From Bacteroidales bacterium UBA3143 (lineage in GTDB: Bacteria; Bacteroidota; Bacteroidia; Bacteroidales; Dysgonomonadaceae), in contig DEZB01000031.1 in NCBI GenBank assembly GCA_002364735.1, forward strand, positions 1 through 50,439: DNA of 50,439 nt, given 5' to 3'. Made by a program: the position numbers and the translations under genes. Shown here in pieces: positions 8,004-17,085 of this stretch (position 1 is the stretch's first letter; each line of letters starts with the position of its first letter). Below the pieces are notes generated by a model. The model saw nothing but the letters and a program-made list of their open reading frames with translations. It was not told the origin of the DNA and did no database searches.

Positions 8004-10328
8004 ATGAAGCATCAATTAAACATTTTGAAAACTTTCTTGATTTTTTCATGTTTAGCTTTACCTTCATTTAGTCAGTTGAAAAATGATATGAAACAACGTG
8101 AAGCTGATTTGGAACTTATTTTAAAGATTCTTCCTGCCGAAAGAACTACGAATGGAAGAGTCTCTTTTCTTGATAAAACTTTTGTGGATTGGTTGAAACG
8201 AACTGGAGAATTACCTCCCAACTTTGATCAAATGCCTTCAATACCATTCCTGCCAAACCCACTGATAATTGATGAAGGAAATAAAAACATTCCTGTAGTA
8301 ACGCAAGCTCAATGGAATGAGAAAAGGGAGTGGATGAAGCAACAACTTATGAAATATATTACGGGTACAATTCCTCCAGCTCCAGACAACCTAACTTCAA
8401 AAATAGTTAGCAACACTATGGATGGTGAAGTGAGTCTTCAAATGATTGATCTTTCTTTCGGTCCTAATCACGAAGCTAAGTTAACCATGGAGTTGATGAT
8501 ACCTCCTGGTGAAGGTCCTTTTCCTGTTTTTCTGACTCAATGGAATCATAGAGAGTGGGCTCAAGTGGCAGTGAGACGTGGATACATAAGTTGCGTATAT
8601 GCAGGAGCAGATGTAAAGGATGATACTGAGAAATATTCGGAAATATGGGCTCATGAATATGACTTTACCCGATTGATGCGTAGAGCGTATGGTGCTTCAC
8701 GAGCTGTTGATTATCTTTATACTCTGTCAAAAGTTGATAAAGAAAAAATTGGTATAACCGGTCACTCACGAAACGGTAAGCTCTCTTTGATGGCTGCAGC
8801 ATTTGACGAACGTATTACCGCTTGCATACCAAGTAGTGGCGGTACAGGAGCAGAGGTGCCTTGGCGGTTTTGTTCACAGAATTATGATGTTGAAGATATA
8901 GCATTGCTTTCATCTGCTCAACCAGCATGGTTGCATCCACGCTTGCGATTTTTTATTGGGAGAGAACATAAACTTCCAATTGATCAGAATTCACTGATGG
9001 CATTAATTGCTCCTCGTGGGCTGATGCTCAGCACTGCATTGTCAGAGGGTGCAAGTAATCCATGGGGAATAGAACAAGCATATAAAGCAACTAAAAAGGT
9101 GTATAAGTTTTTAGGAGAAGAGAATAAAATAGCTATAAAGTCTCGAAATGGATTACACGGTATCTCTGCAAAAGACATGGAAGATTATATTGATTTCTTC
9201 GATTATGTGTTTGATAGGAGTCAATACAAGCCAGAGAACAGACTATTCTACAACTATTCTTTTGATGACTGGAGAGATAAAAGTGGAGAGAGTATTGATC
9301 TGATGAATTTTCCTAAGTTAGAAACTTTAATGAATGCAGAGTCCTTAACCGAATGGGAGAATAAAAAAGTTGAAGTTTTAAAATCCATTAAGTGGGCACT
9401 TGGAGATAAACCAGCGGGGGTAACTAATATAGGACCTAAGAGTTTGAGTAATTCTGGTAGAGGTGAAGATAGTTTTGGAACCTATTTGAAACGACCTGAA
9501 GCTACATCCAAAATGGGAAGAATGAATGTAACTCCGTATAGTGGATTTGGTGATCAGTTATTTGGTTATTTATATTATCCTTTAGATAATAAGGGTGAAA
9601 TAAAGAACAAAAATTTGCCTGTTGTTATATACTTACATGAATACGACTATTCTAAAGGTTTTAATTCTTATCATGGTGTAGAAAAACTTATTCAGTCTAT
9701 TGTGGAAAAGGGATATGCAGTTTTCACTTATGATATGATTGGTTTTGGTAATCGTGTCGAGGAGGGTACGCGCTTTTACGATCGTTATCCTCATTGGTCT
9801 AAAATGGGAAAAATGGTAACTGATGTTAAAGGAGCTGTTGATGCTTTGACTAATTTGGACTTTATAGATAATGAAAAAATTATAGTTGTGGGATATTCTT
9901 TGGGTGCAACGGTAGGATTGTATGCAAGTACAACAGATGAACGAATTGCAGGTGTTGTCTCCGTTGCTGGATTTACACCAATGCGTACAAACACATTGGA
10001 TAGGGGTACAGAGGGAATAATGGCTTTGTCAGAACTTCATGGACTCATGCCTCGATTGGGGTTCTTTGTTGGTAACGAGTCACGTATTCCTTATGACTTC
10101 GATGAAGTTTTAGCTTCAATTGCTCCTCGATCAATATTAGTTATTGCACCAGAGTTAGATAAAGATGCCCATATAGAAGACATTAAGAATAGTGTAAAGC
10201 AGTCACAAGAAGTCTATAAGTTGTATGATGCTACAGCAAACATAGAGTTATATATTCCATATGATATTAATCGTTTTTCTTTAGAAATGCAAGAGAAATT
10301 ATTAAATTGGTTAAGTTTAAAATTCTAA
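8004..10328 (+). CDS. two-domain exported alpha/beta hydrolase: CE15-like domain plus acetyl-xylan-esterase/DLH-like domain
   Basis: A 774-residue protein with a signal peptide (to about SFSQ, residue 24) and two complete-looking alpha/beta-hydrolase domains. Domain 1 (about 90-410) has GHSRNGK with Ser255 as nucleophile, the SSGGTGAEVPWRF block, SLMALIAPRGLMLST and His385 in NGLHGIS; this resembles CE15 glucuronoyl esterases, which cut esters between 4-O-methylglucuronate and lignin alcohols. Domain 2 (about 500-774) has LPVVIYLHEYDYSKGF, an elbow GYSLGA with Ser632, and APRSILVIAPELDKDAH; it resembles dienelactone-hydrolase or acetyl-xylan-esterase-like proteins. No histidine follows DKDAH, so domain 2 either uses that His or has an altered triad. 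It lies 23 bases before the CE15-like gene and is probably co-transcribed with it. Substrate is inferred. Confidence 0.82.
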   Translation: MKHQLNILKTFLIFSCLALPSFSQLKNDMKQREADLELILKILPAERTTNGRVSFLDKTFVDWLKRTGELPPNFDQMPSIPFLPNPLIIDEGNKNIPVVTQAQWNEKREWMKQQLMKYITGTIPPAPDNLTSKIVSNTMDGEVSLQMIDLSFGPNHEAKLTMELMIPPGEGPFPVFLTQWNHREWAQVAVRRGYISCVYAGADVKDDTEKYSEIWAHEYDFTRLMRRAYGASRAVDYLYTLSKVDKEKIGITGHSRNGKLSLMAAAFDERITACIPSSGGTGAEVPWRFCSQNYDVEDIALLSSAQPAWLHPRLRFFIGREHKLPIDQNSLMALIAPRGLMLSTALSEGASNPWGIEQAYKATKKVYKFLGEENKIAIKSRNGLHGISAKDMEDYIDFFDYVFDRSQYKPENRLFYNYSFDDWRDKSGESIDLMNFPKLETLMNAESLTEWENKKVEVLKSIKWALGDKPAGVTNIGPKSLSNSGRGEDSFGTYLKRPEATSKMGRMNVTPYSGFGDQLFGYLYYPLDNKGEIKNKNLPVVIYLHEYDYSKGFNSYHGVEKLIQSIVEKGYAVFTYDMIGFGNRVEEGTRFYDRYPHWSKMGKMVTDVKGAVDALTNLDFIDNEKIIVVGYSLGATVGLYASTTDERIAGVVSVAGFTPMRTNTLDRGTEGIMALSELHGLMPRLGFFVGNESRIPYDFDEVLASIAPRSILVIAPELDKDAHIEDIKNSVKQSQEVYKLYDATANIELYIPYDINRFSLEMQEKLLNWLSLKF

Positions 10329-10350
10329 CAAATTTATCAAAATCAAAAAT

Positions 10351-11538
10351 ATGAAATCAAAAAATGCTATTATTATCTTCATACTTATTGTGACTACATT
10401 AAATTCTTTTTCTCAAAATTATGATGAATCAAAAGTGGGTGAGTACAAACTTCCTGAACTATTGGTGCGTGAAGATGGCAAAGATGTAAAAACCAAATCT
10501 GAATGGGAGAAAATACGTCGTCCAGAGATTGTAAAGTTATTCGAGAATAACGTATATGGTAAAGTTCCTAAAGATTTTGATAACATTGATTTCAAAGTTG
10601 TGAATAAGGATGAAAGTGCAATGAACGGTAAAGCAACATTAAAAGAAGTTGCTATTACTGTTTCGAGAGGCAACAGATCTATTACTATTAATTTAATTAT
10701 GTTCACTCCAAACAAGGTGAAAGTACCCGCCCCAATGTTTTTAGTTATTAATCACCGAGGTGTACAAACTATGGATGTATCTCGTCAAAATAAAGATGGA
10801 TTTTGGCCTGCAGAAGAGGTAATTGATGCAGGATTTGGTATTTCAGGCTTTGATGTAATTGACGTTTCACCTGATGACAATGAGAAGTTTAAAGAAGGAG
10901 TCTTAGAGGTCCTTTATCCAGATCAAATTAAGATGAGTAATGGCATGAGGGGTTTAGGAGCTTGGGGATGGGGAGCAAGTCGCGTTATCGATTATTTTGA
11001 AAAAGACAAGTTAGTTGATGCAACAAAAATCATTTCAGTAGGACATTCACGTGGAGGAAAGTCATCGCTATGGTTTGGTGCTCAAGATGAACGAGTGGCT
11101 ATTACAATTTCGAATGAATCTGGCAATTCAGGAGCTGCATTATCAAGAAGAGATTTTGGAGAAACTGTTGAACGAATAACTAAAAACTTTCCATATTGGT
11201 TTAGTGCGAATTATCAGCAATATGCTAATAATGAAGATAAGCTTCCCGTTGATCAACATATGCTTTTAGCTCTTATTGCTCCGCGAGCTGTCTATGTTGC
11301 AAGTGCTGCCGATGACTTATGGGCAGATCCTAAAGGTCAGTATTTAGCACTAAAGGAGTCTCAACCCGTATTCAACTTGTATGGAATTGAAACAAACTTG
11401 CCGATAGAAATGCCAAAAATTAACGAACAAGTCATTAGACCTCATATGGGATTTCATAATAGGGAAGGAAAGCACAATATGACACCTTATGATTGGCAAC
11501 AGTTTATCAATTTCGCAAATGATTATTTCAAAAAATAA
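10351..11538 (+). CDS. CE15-like glucuronoyl esterase (4-O-methyl-glucuronoyl methylesterase family), exported
   Basis: A 395-residue exported esterase with a signal peptide (cleavage near NSFSQN, about residue 22). The CE15 signature is GHSRGGK, with Ser233 as nucleophile and Lys237 as the usual oxyanion-hole neighbour. It is followed by AQDERVAITISNESGNSGAALSRR and DDLWADPKGQ, both characteristic of bacterial CE15 proteins. His375 in REGKHNMTPYDW is the catalytic histidine. Known CE15 enzymes hydrolyse ester bonds between glucuronic acid of xylan and lignin alcohols. The gene follows the two-domain hydrolase by 22 bases, and its stop codon is only 13 bases from the stop of the convergent ABC permease gene, leaving no room for a separate terminator. 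Family assignment is good; the natural ester is not shown. Confidence 0.87.
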   Translation: MKSKNAIIIFILIVTTLNSFSQNYDESKVGEYKLPELLVREDGKDVKTKSEWEKIRRPEIVKLFENNVYGKVPKDFDNIDFKVVNKDESAMNGKATLKEVAITVSRGNRSITINLIMFTPNKVKVPAPMFLVINHRGVQTMDVSRQNKDGFWPAEEVIDAGFGISGFDVIDVSPDDNEKFKEGVLEVLYPDQIKMSNGMRGLGAWGWGASRVIDYFEKDKLVDATKIISVGHSRGGKSSLWFGAQDERVAITISNESGNSGAALSRRDFGETVERITKNFPYWFSANYQQYANNEDKLPVDQHMLLALIAPRAVYVASAADDLWADPKGQYLALKESQPVFNLYGIETNLPIEMPKINEQVIRPHMGFHNREGKHNMTPYDWQQFINFANDYFKK

Positions 11539-11551
11539 AATATTAAAAAGA

Positions 11552-12874
11552 TCACTTATACTTCATCCACTTAATCATTTCTTTAAGAGAAGGCTTCTTA
11601 CCATACATCAAAATGCCCACTCTGTATATCTTGGCGGCCATTATCGAAGTTAGGATAAACGAACCATATAGCAGAACAACTGATAAGAGTTTTTCCCAAA
11701 GAGGAACTCCAAAAGGGAGACGTACCATCATAACAATGGGCGAAGTGATAGGGATGAGAGAACACCAAAAAGCCAACGGTCCATCGGGATTGTTGATGCT
11801 ATAGAATCCTGCATAGAAAGCAAACAACATCAAGATTGTAATAGGAGTCATAAATTGTTGTGTGTCTTCTTCGTTGTCTACTGCTGAACCAATGGTTGCA
11901 AAGATGGATGCAAACATCACAAACCCTCCAATGAAATAGATAAGAAAAAAGAAAATGATTTCAAACCAATTGACTGTCATGATAGAAGCTAAAGCTCCTT
12001 CTATATCAAATCCTTGAGTAGCTACGCTACCACTTGCAGTAGCCATCTCTGATGCTTGCTCAGGGTTGATTAAAAAAGCGGATGCTCCGGCAAACAATAT
12101 GCCTATCATGATTCCCCAAAAAAGTAACTGAGTTATTCCCACTAAGCCAATTCCTACTATTTTGCCAATCAACAAATAAACGGGTTTAACTGACGAGATC
12201 ATAACCTCTACAATCCGGCTGCGTTTCTCCTCCATAACAGCCTGCATTACCATGCTTCCGTATATCATAATAAACATGTAGATGAGAATTGTAAATGCAC
12301 CTCCTACAACTGAGGCAACTACTGTAGAAGTTTCAGATATACTGCCATCTTGGCCCCATTTCATCGTTGAAAGAGTAATTTCGCTACCTGACTCAATTAT
12401 TTGTTTTACTTGTGTGATTGTTTTACTATCAACATTGTCTGAGTGAGACAAAGCTTCCAGCTTTTGCTCAGAAACTTTCTCAGAAAGAGTTCTCTCAATT
12501 GAAGAGAGTAGATCGATAGGAGCTTGCTTTTCTGATAAGAAAGAAACTGCTTTAGGATTTTCACTCAAGTCTTCAGTTATTTGCAAAATTGCATAGACAT
12601 CTTTCCCCAATCGAGATTGTTGATCTCCAACTTTTCCATCACCTATAATCTCAAATTTGTAGCTTTCAGAGCTTTTAAATTCTGATGCGTACAAACCTGA
12701 CTCGTCAACAACTACAATTTTTCGTTGCCCCGAATCTTGTATTGTTGACAACCAGTATGGAACAAACACCAAAGCCGTGAAAAGGAACGGCATGAATATA
12801 GTTAGAAGAATGAAAGATTTTTTGGTTACACGTGAGATATATTCGCGTGCTATAATGATTTTTAATGCGTCCAT
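11552..12874 (-). CDS. ABC-2 type (NatB-like) exporter permease
   Basis: This membrane subunit of an ABC exporter has 440 residues from the chosen start. The frame is open 48 bases further upstream, but that start would overlap the ATPase gene, and MDALKIIIAREYISRV matches the usual N-terminus of this family, so the start is set at 12874. One membrane segment near the N-terminus (about 17-42) is followed by a large extracytoplasmic domain (about 45-190), then five or six membrane segments to the C-terminus, including the EEKRSRIVEVMISSVKP coupling region. This layout is that of NatB/YhaP-type permeases. The gene follows its ATPase by 16 bases. The substrate is unknown; Na+ export is only a family precedent. 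Confidence 0.9.
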   Translation of the reverse strand: MDALKIIIAREYISRVTKKSFILLTIFMPFLFTALVFVPYWLSTIQDSGQRKIVVVDESGLYASEFKSSESYKFEIIGDGKVGDQQSRLGKDVYAILQITEDLSENPKAVSFLSEKQAPIDLLSSIERTLSEKVSEQKLEALSHSDNVDSKTITQVKQIIESGSEITLSTMKWGQDGSISETSTVVASVVGGAFTILIYMFIMIYGSMVMQAVMEEKRSRIVEVMISSVKPVYLLIGKIVGIGLVGITQLLFWGIMIGILFAGASAFLINPEQASEMATASGSVATQGFDIEGALASIMTVNWFEIIFFFLIYFIGGFVMFASIFATIGSAVDNEEDTQQFMTPITILMLFAFYAGFYSINNPDGPLAFWCSLIPITSPIVMMVRLPFGVPLWEKLLSVVLLYGSFILTSIMAAKIYRVGILMYGKKPSLKEMIKWMKYK

Positions 12875-12890
12875 AGTTAAGATAGTTGTA

Positions 12891-13793
12891 TTACTTGGTA
12901 ACGGTTTCAATAAATACTTCATTCATGGTAGGGAGTTCTTCCTCAAATGCGGTAATTTTATATTTATCCAGCATAAGTTTAATCAATTGTGAGTGCTCCA
13001 TCTCTTCGGGTTTTCTGACACGCACATCAATGAACTCATTATAGTGTTCGTTTGAAAGTACCTGTAAGTTTAGAGATTCATTATTGAAAGAATCTGTCAG
13101 CAAACGGAATTTATAAATATCTTTTTTGTGTTCATTTCTAAGTTGATAAACACTTCCTTGTAATACCACTTCCGATTTGTTGATTAATGCGATTTCATCG
13201 CACAAAGCTTCTACCGATTCCATGTTGTGTGTGGAAAGAATGATGGTTTTGCCTTCTGCTTTTAGTTTTAGCATCTCTTGCTTAATCAGCTCAGCATTAA
13301 CAGGGTCAAACCCACTAAACGGTTCGTCAAAGATGAGCAGATCTGGATTGTGGATAATGGTAGAAATAAATTGCACTTTTTGCTGCATCCCTTTAGATAG
13401 TTCTTCTACCTTACGATTGTACCAGCCCATTATATCAAATTTCTTGAACCATTTAGTTATCTCCTGATGAGCATGGTCGCGCGACATACCTTTTAGTCGT
13501 GCAAGGTACATTGCTTGTTCACCCACCTTCATTTTCTTATAGAGACCCCGTTCTTCTGGCAGGTAACCAATTTTGTAGATATCCTTTCTTTCTAACGGGC
13601 TTCCGTTTAAAAGCACTTCGCCACTATCGGGTGCAGTAATGCGAGTAATTATGCGTATAAGTGTTGTTTTTCCAGCACCGTTTGGGCCTAAAAGACCAAA
13701 AACAGCACCTTGAGGCACTTTAATACTAACTTTATTTAGTGCAAGATGTTGGGAAAACTGTTTCACCACATCTTTGGTCTCTACATAATACAT
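12891..13793 (-). CDS. ABC transporter ATPase (NatA-like)
   Basis: A 300-residue cytoplasmic ATPase that drives the neighbouring ABC-2 permease. Walker A is GPNGAGKTT (about 36-44), the signature is LSKGMQQKV, and Walker B runs into FDEPFSGFDP; the switch histidine is in LSTHNMESVEALCDE. A C-terminal extension of about 80 residues (to MNEVFIETVTK) is typical of the ABC-2 and Na+ exporter ATPases. The gene lies 39 bases downstream of dnaG on the same strand and 16 bases before the permease, so the three may share a transcript. The exported substrate cannot be told from sequence. Confidence 0.95.
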   Translation of the reverse strand: MYYVETKDVVKQFSQHLALNKVSIKVPQGAVFGLLGPNGAGKTTLIRIITRITAPDSGEVLLNGSPLERKDIYKIGYLPEERGLYKKMKVGEQAMYLARLKGMSRDHAHQEITKWFKKFDIMGWYNRKVEELSKGMQQKVQFISTIIHNPDLLIFDEPFSGFDPVNAELIKQEMLKLKAEGKTIILSTHNMESVEALCDEIALINKSEVVLQGSVYQLRNEHKKDIYKFRLLTDSFNNESLNLQVLSNEHYNEFIDVRVRKPEEMEHSQLIKLMLDKYKITAFEEELPTMNEVFIETVTK

Positions 13794-13832
13794 AAAAGTA
13801 ATTATTTATATCAAGTTGTAAATTTCAAGTCT

Positions 13833-15875
13833 CTAATACTTTATTATTACCTGTTCTCCAAGTATTTTTGCTAAGATTTTTTTTATCTCTTCAAGCTTCT
13901 TTTTTTCTTCTAATAATTTAAGTGTCGTTTCAAAATCATTGTTCTTTTCAGCCTCTTTTGCTTTCTTCATTAACAACGCAATTTGTTGCATGATATAGGC
14001 GTTCTTCAATTCTGTAGTAACACGTGGAACAAGCACCTCTAATAAATTCTCTTCCAATAATCTTGATTTATTTCCCTCCAGATCCTCTCCGAGAGATTTT
14101 GCATGAATCTTGCTCAATTGATAGCGGTCGCTCAACATTTCTATAGCCAACTTACTAATATTACTGTCTGAATGTGACATAAAATACTTTGCAGGCTCGA
14201 AGTTAGAGTTTGCTGACTCTCTATAAGCCTCTTCAAATATATGCTCATACAGAGGATTAGTTACTTTTATATTATCGCGTTCTAAATCCGAATGTACAAA
14301 TTCTATTACAGTGCTTCCTTCTTCCACCAAAACATCTATTTCCTCAGCATGTTTACCTTTTTTTATTTTCTGTTTTTCGAAAACTTGAAAAATAGGTTTC
14401 ATTCCATAGCGAACAATATAACGAATAATTTGCCGCTCATAATTTTCAATACGGCTTTTGCGACGTTTGGCTGGTATATTAACTGCATTGTCCTCTGATT
14501 CTACTATTGAATTATCTTTGCCTGATTCTGGTGAAAATCCCCTTATAGGTCTTTGCTTTTGATCGTAGCTGCGCATTCGAATCTTGTTCACCTCTTGAAT
14601 CAAAAGTTTTTCATTTATCTCCAGCAAGTTTGCACTGTCTTTCACATATACAGAACGTTTGATTCCATCGGGAATAAGTGCAATGCTTTGAACAATGTTA
14701 GAAATCAATCCAGCTCTTTTAACTGGATCGTCTTTAGTTTCATTTAAGAGCAACTGGGTTTTGAATCGAATGAAATCGACTTCTTTATCCTTGATGTACT
14801 TATTGAAACTTTCAGCATTTTGTTTGCGTGCAAATGAATCGGGATCTTCACCCTTTGGCAGTAAAACAACTTTTACATTCAGACCTTCTTCTAACAATAA
14901 GTCGATACCTCTTAGCGCAGCCGTTATACCTGCAGCATCACCATCATAAAGCACTGTCATGTTTGGTGAAAATCGTCGAATGAGTCGTATTTGACCAGCT
15001 GTAAGTGCTGTGCCCGAAGAGGATACTACATTTTCGATACCCGCCTGATGCATAGAAAGCACATCAGTATATCCCTCCACTAAAAAACAGCTATCAGCTT
15101 TCACTATTGCTTTTTTCGCAAAAAACAAGCCATAAAGCTCTCTACTCTTTGAATAGATATCGCTTTCGGGTGAATTTATATATTTGGCTAATTTATCTGA
15201 ATTGCGAAGTATTCGTCCTCCAAAAGCCACCACCTTGCCAGATAAGGTGTGCACAGGAAAAATTACCCGACCTCTAAATCTATCGTATAGCGAGCTGTTA
15301 TTTTCTCCTCCTCCAGCAAGTCCTGTCTTAACAAGAAAATCCTTTTTATAACCGCGCTTCAACGCCTCTGAAGAAAAAGCATTACGTTCTTCTAAGGAAT
15401 AGCCCAATTCGAATTTACTTATAATGTCATCTCTGAAACCACGCTCTTTGAAATATGTTAAACCTACACTTTTACCTTCGGGATGCTCGTGCAACAAGTT
15501 TTTGAAATATGTGCGAGCATATTCGTTGATGATAAACATACTTTCTCGCTCACTTTCCAAAACCTTCTCTTCGTCGGTCATTTCTCTTTCGTGCACTTCT
15601 ATATTGTATTTCTTAGCAAGATATTTCAGCGCTTCATAATACGAAAGTTGCTCGTGTTTCATAATAAAGTGAACAGCCGTTCCTCCCTCACCACAAGAGA
15701 AGCATTTGCATATATTCTTTGATGGAGAAACAGAGAAAGAAGGAGTACGATCGTCATGAAACGGGCATAAACCTAAATAGTTGACACCTCGTTTTTTGAG
15801 CGTAACAAAATCTGACACTACTTCTAAAATTTGAGCAGTATCTTGAATTCGGTCTATTGTTGTTTTATCAATCAT
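13833..15875 (-). CDS. dnaG: DNA primase
   Basis: A 680-residue primase that makes RNA primers at the replication fork. The N-terminal zinc-binding domain carries a CHC2-type set, Cys37, His40, Cys58 and Cys61, in CPFH and CFSCGEGG. The RNA-polymerase domain includes RGRVIFPVHTLSGKVVAFGGR, and the TOPRIM core shows VEGYTDVLSMHQAG followed by LYDGDAAG. The C-terminal third (from about 450) is charged and helical, as expected for the helicase-binding domain. Length is close to that of other Bacteroidetes DnaG proteins. The start MIDKTTIDRIQDTAQI is the usual family N-terminus. It is divergent from ilvE. Confidence 0.98.
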   Translation of the reverse strand: MIDKTTIDRIQDTAQILEVVSDFVTLKKRGVNYLGLCPFHDDRTPSFSVSPSKNICKCFSCGEGGTAVHFIMKHEQLSYYEALKYLAKKYNIEVHEREMTDEEKVLESERESMFIINEYARTYFKNLLHEHPEGKSVGLTYFKERGFRDDIISKFELGYSLEERNAFSSEALKRGYKKDFLVKTGLAGGGENNSSLYDRFRGRVIFPVHTLSGKVVAFGGRILRNSDKLAKYINSPESDIYSKSRELYGLFFAKKAIVKADSCFLVEGYTDVLSMHQAGIENVVSSSGTALTAGQIRLIRRFSPNMTVLYDGDAAGITAALRGIDLLLEEGLNVKVVLLPKGEDPDSFARKQNAESFNKYIKDKEVDFIRFKTQLLLNETKDDPVKRAGLISNIVQSIALIPDGIKRSVYVKDSANLLEINEKLLIQEVNKIRMRSYDQKQRPIRGFSPESGKDNSIVESEDNAVNIPAKRRKSRIENYERQIIRYIVRYGMKPIFQVFEKQKIKKGKHAEEIDVLVEEGSTVIEFVHSDLERDNIKVTNPLYEHIFEEAYRESANSNFEPAKYFMSHSDSNISKLAIEMLSDRYQLSKIHAKSLGEDLEGNKSRLLEENLLEVLVPRVTTELKNAYIMQQIALLMKKAKEAEKNNDFETTLKLLEEKKKLEEIKKILAKILGEQVIIKY

Positions 15876-15939
15876 TTTATTGGGAATACGAAATTAGGTA
15901 TTAAAGTTGTAAGTAAATCACAATTAGGGAAAAATATCT

Positions 15940-15947
15940 TACATTTG
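15940..15947 (+). promoter_or_regulatory. Bacteroidetes-type -7 box upstream of ilvE
   Basis: TACATTTG fits the Bacteroidetes -7 consensus TAnnTTTG and lies 44 bases before the ilvE start. I see no well-spaced -33 TTTG, so the call rests on one box and its position. Confidence 0.4.
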
Positions 15948-15991
15948 TAGTGATTGAATCTATTTAATAAATCTAACAAAATTATTTCAAT

Positions 15992-17011
15992 ATGGATACC
16001 ATTAACTGGTCAAATTTATCATTCGGATACATAAAAACCGATTATAATGTGCGCACTTATTATAGTGAAGGAGCTTGGAGCAAACCCGAAATAACTGACT
16101 CTGAAACTCTAAACATTCATATGGCTGCTACATGTCTTCACTATGGACAAGAAGCATTTGAAGGTATGAAAGCCTTTAGAGGTAAAGATGGAAAAGTTCG
16201 TATATTTAGAATGCGCGAAAATGCACAACGGCTGCAACATTCATGTCGCGGCATCATGATGGCAGAGCTTCCCGTTGAATTGTTTGAAGAATGTATAATG
16301 ACTGTAGTAAAGAAGAACGAGCGATTTGTGCCTCCATACGAAAGTGGAGCATCATTATATATTCGTCCATTGATTTTTGGTACAAGTGCACAAGTTGGGG
16401 TAAAACCATCAAATGAATATACTTTTTTGGTTTTTGTTACGCCTGTTGGTCCATATTTCAAAGAAGGGTTTAAACCAACCCCAATGGTTATCATGCGCGA
16501 ATTTGACCGAGCTGCACCACTTGGAACAGGAACCTACAAAGTAGGGGGCAACTATGCTGCCAGCATGCAGTCGGGAGTGAAAGCTGCAGAGATGGGATAT
16601 TCTGCTGTAGTCTATCTCGATGCCCGAGAAAAGAAATACATTGATGAGTGTGGTCCTGCCAACTTCTTCGGTATCAAAAACAATACTTATATAACGCCAG
16701 AATCCTCATCCATACTCCCCTCTATTACTAATAAGAGCCTTATTCGATTGGCTAAAGATATGGGCATGAAAGTTGAGCGTAGACCAGTTCCGGTTGAAGA
16801 GTTGGCAACATTTGAAGAGGCAGGTGCTTGTGGCACTGCGGCAGTAATTAGTCCTATTTTAAAAATAGATGATTTAAGTGAGGGTAAGACTTATGAGTTC
16901 GTTAAAGATGGTAAGCCTGGTGCGATTTCTAAAAAACTTTACGACAAACTACGTGGAATACAATATGGTGACGAACCAGATTTGCATGACTGGGTGACTA
17001 TAGTGGAGTGA
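15992..17011 (+). CDS. ilvE: branched-chain amino acid aminotransferase
   Basis: A 339-residue PLP-dependent class IV aminotransferase that interconverts valine, leucine and isoleucine with their 2-keto acids, using glutamate and 2-oxoglutarate. Lys183 in GTGTYKVGGNYAASM is the Schiff-base lysine. YGQEAFEGMKAFRGKDGKVRIFR and DECGPANFFGIKNN are strong family blocks, and the C-terminal EEAGACGTAAVISPI binds cofactor phosphate. The length and N-terminus match the IlvE type II form. It sits between dnaG (divergent) and an ABC importer 74 bases downstream in the same direction. An imperfectly terminator-like inverted repeat (17011-17018 with 17043-17050) overlaps its stop codon. Confidence 0.96.
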   Translation: MDTINWSNLSFGYIKTDYNVRTYYSEGAWSKPEITDSETLNIHMAATCLHYGQEAFEGMKAFRGKDGKVRIFRMRENAQRLQHSCRGIMMAELPVELFEECIMTVVKKNERFVPPYESGASLYIRPLIFGTSAQVGVKPSNEYTFLVFVTPVGPYFKEGFKPTPMVIMREFDRAAPLGTGTYKVGGNYAASMQSGVKAAEMGYSAVVYLDAREKKYIDECGPANFFGIKNNTYITPESSSILPSITNKSLIRLAKDMGMKVERRPVPVEELATFEEAGACGTAAVISPILKIDDLSEGKTYEFVKDGKPGAISKKLYDKLRGIQYGDEPDLHDWVTIVE

Positions 17012-17050
17012 TTGGTTTTATGACAATAAGAAATGAATGATGAAACCAAT
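17011..17050 (+). other. 8-bp inverted repeat at the ilvE stop codon
   Basis: attggttt (17011-17018) and aaaccaat (17043-17050) are exact inverse complements separated by 24 bases. The first arm begins at the last base of the ilvE stop codon. There is no T-tract after it. It could weaken read-through into the ABC importer genes or could be chance. Confidence 0.35.
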
Positions 17051-17085
17051 TACATTCCAGAAATAAAACACAAATTTCTCATCTT

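Noticed and set aside
10419..10715. 98-residue open frame on the - strand
   Set aside because: It lies fully inside the CE15-like gene, which has clear family motifs; antisense frames of this size are common here.
12875..12922. Longer N-terminus for the ABC-2 permease
   Set aside because: It would overlap the ATPase gene by 32 bases; the inner Met gives the conserved start and a 16-base gap.
16141..16494. 117-residue open frame on the - strand
   Set aside because: It is antisense inside ilvE, whose catalytic motifs are intact, and has no independent motif or promoter.
17012..17085. TPP riboswitch before the ThiY-like importer
   Set aside because: The 74-base leader is too short and shows no THI-box core; only a simple 8-bp inverted repeat is present.
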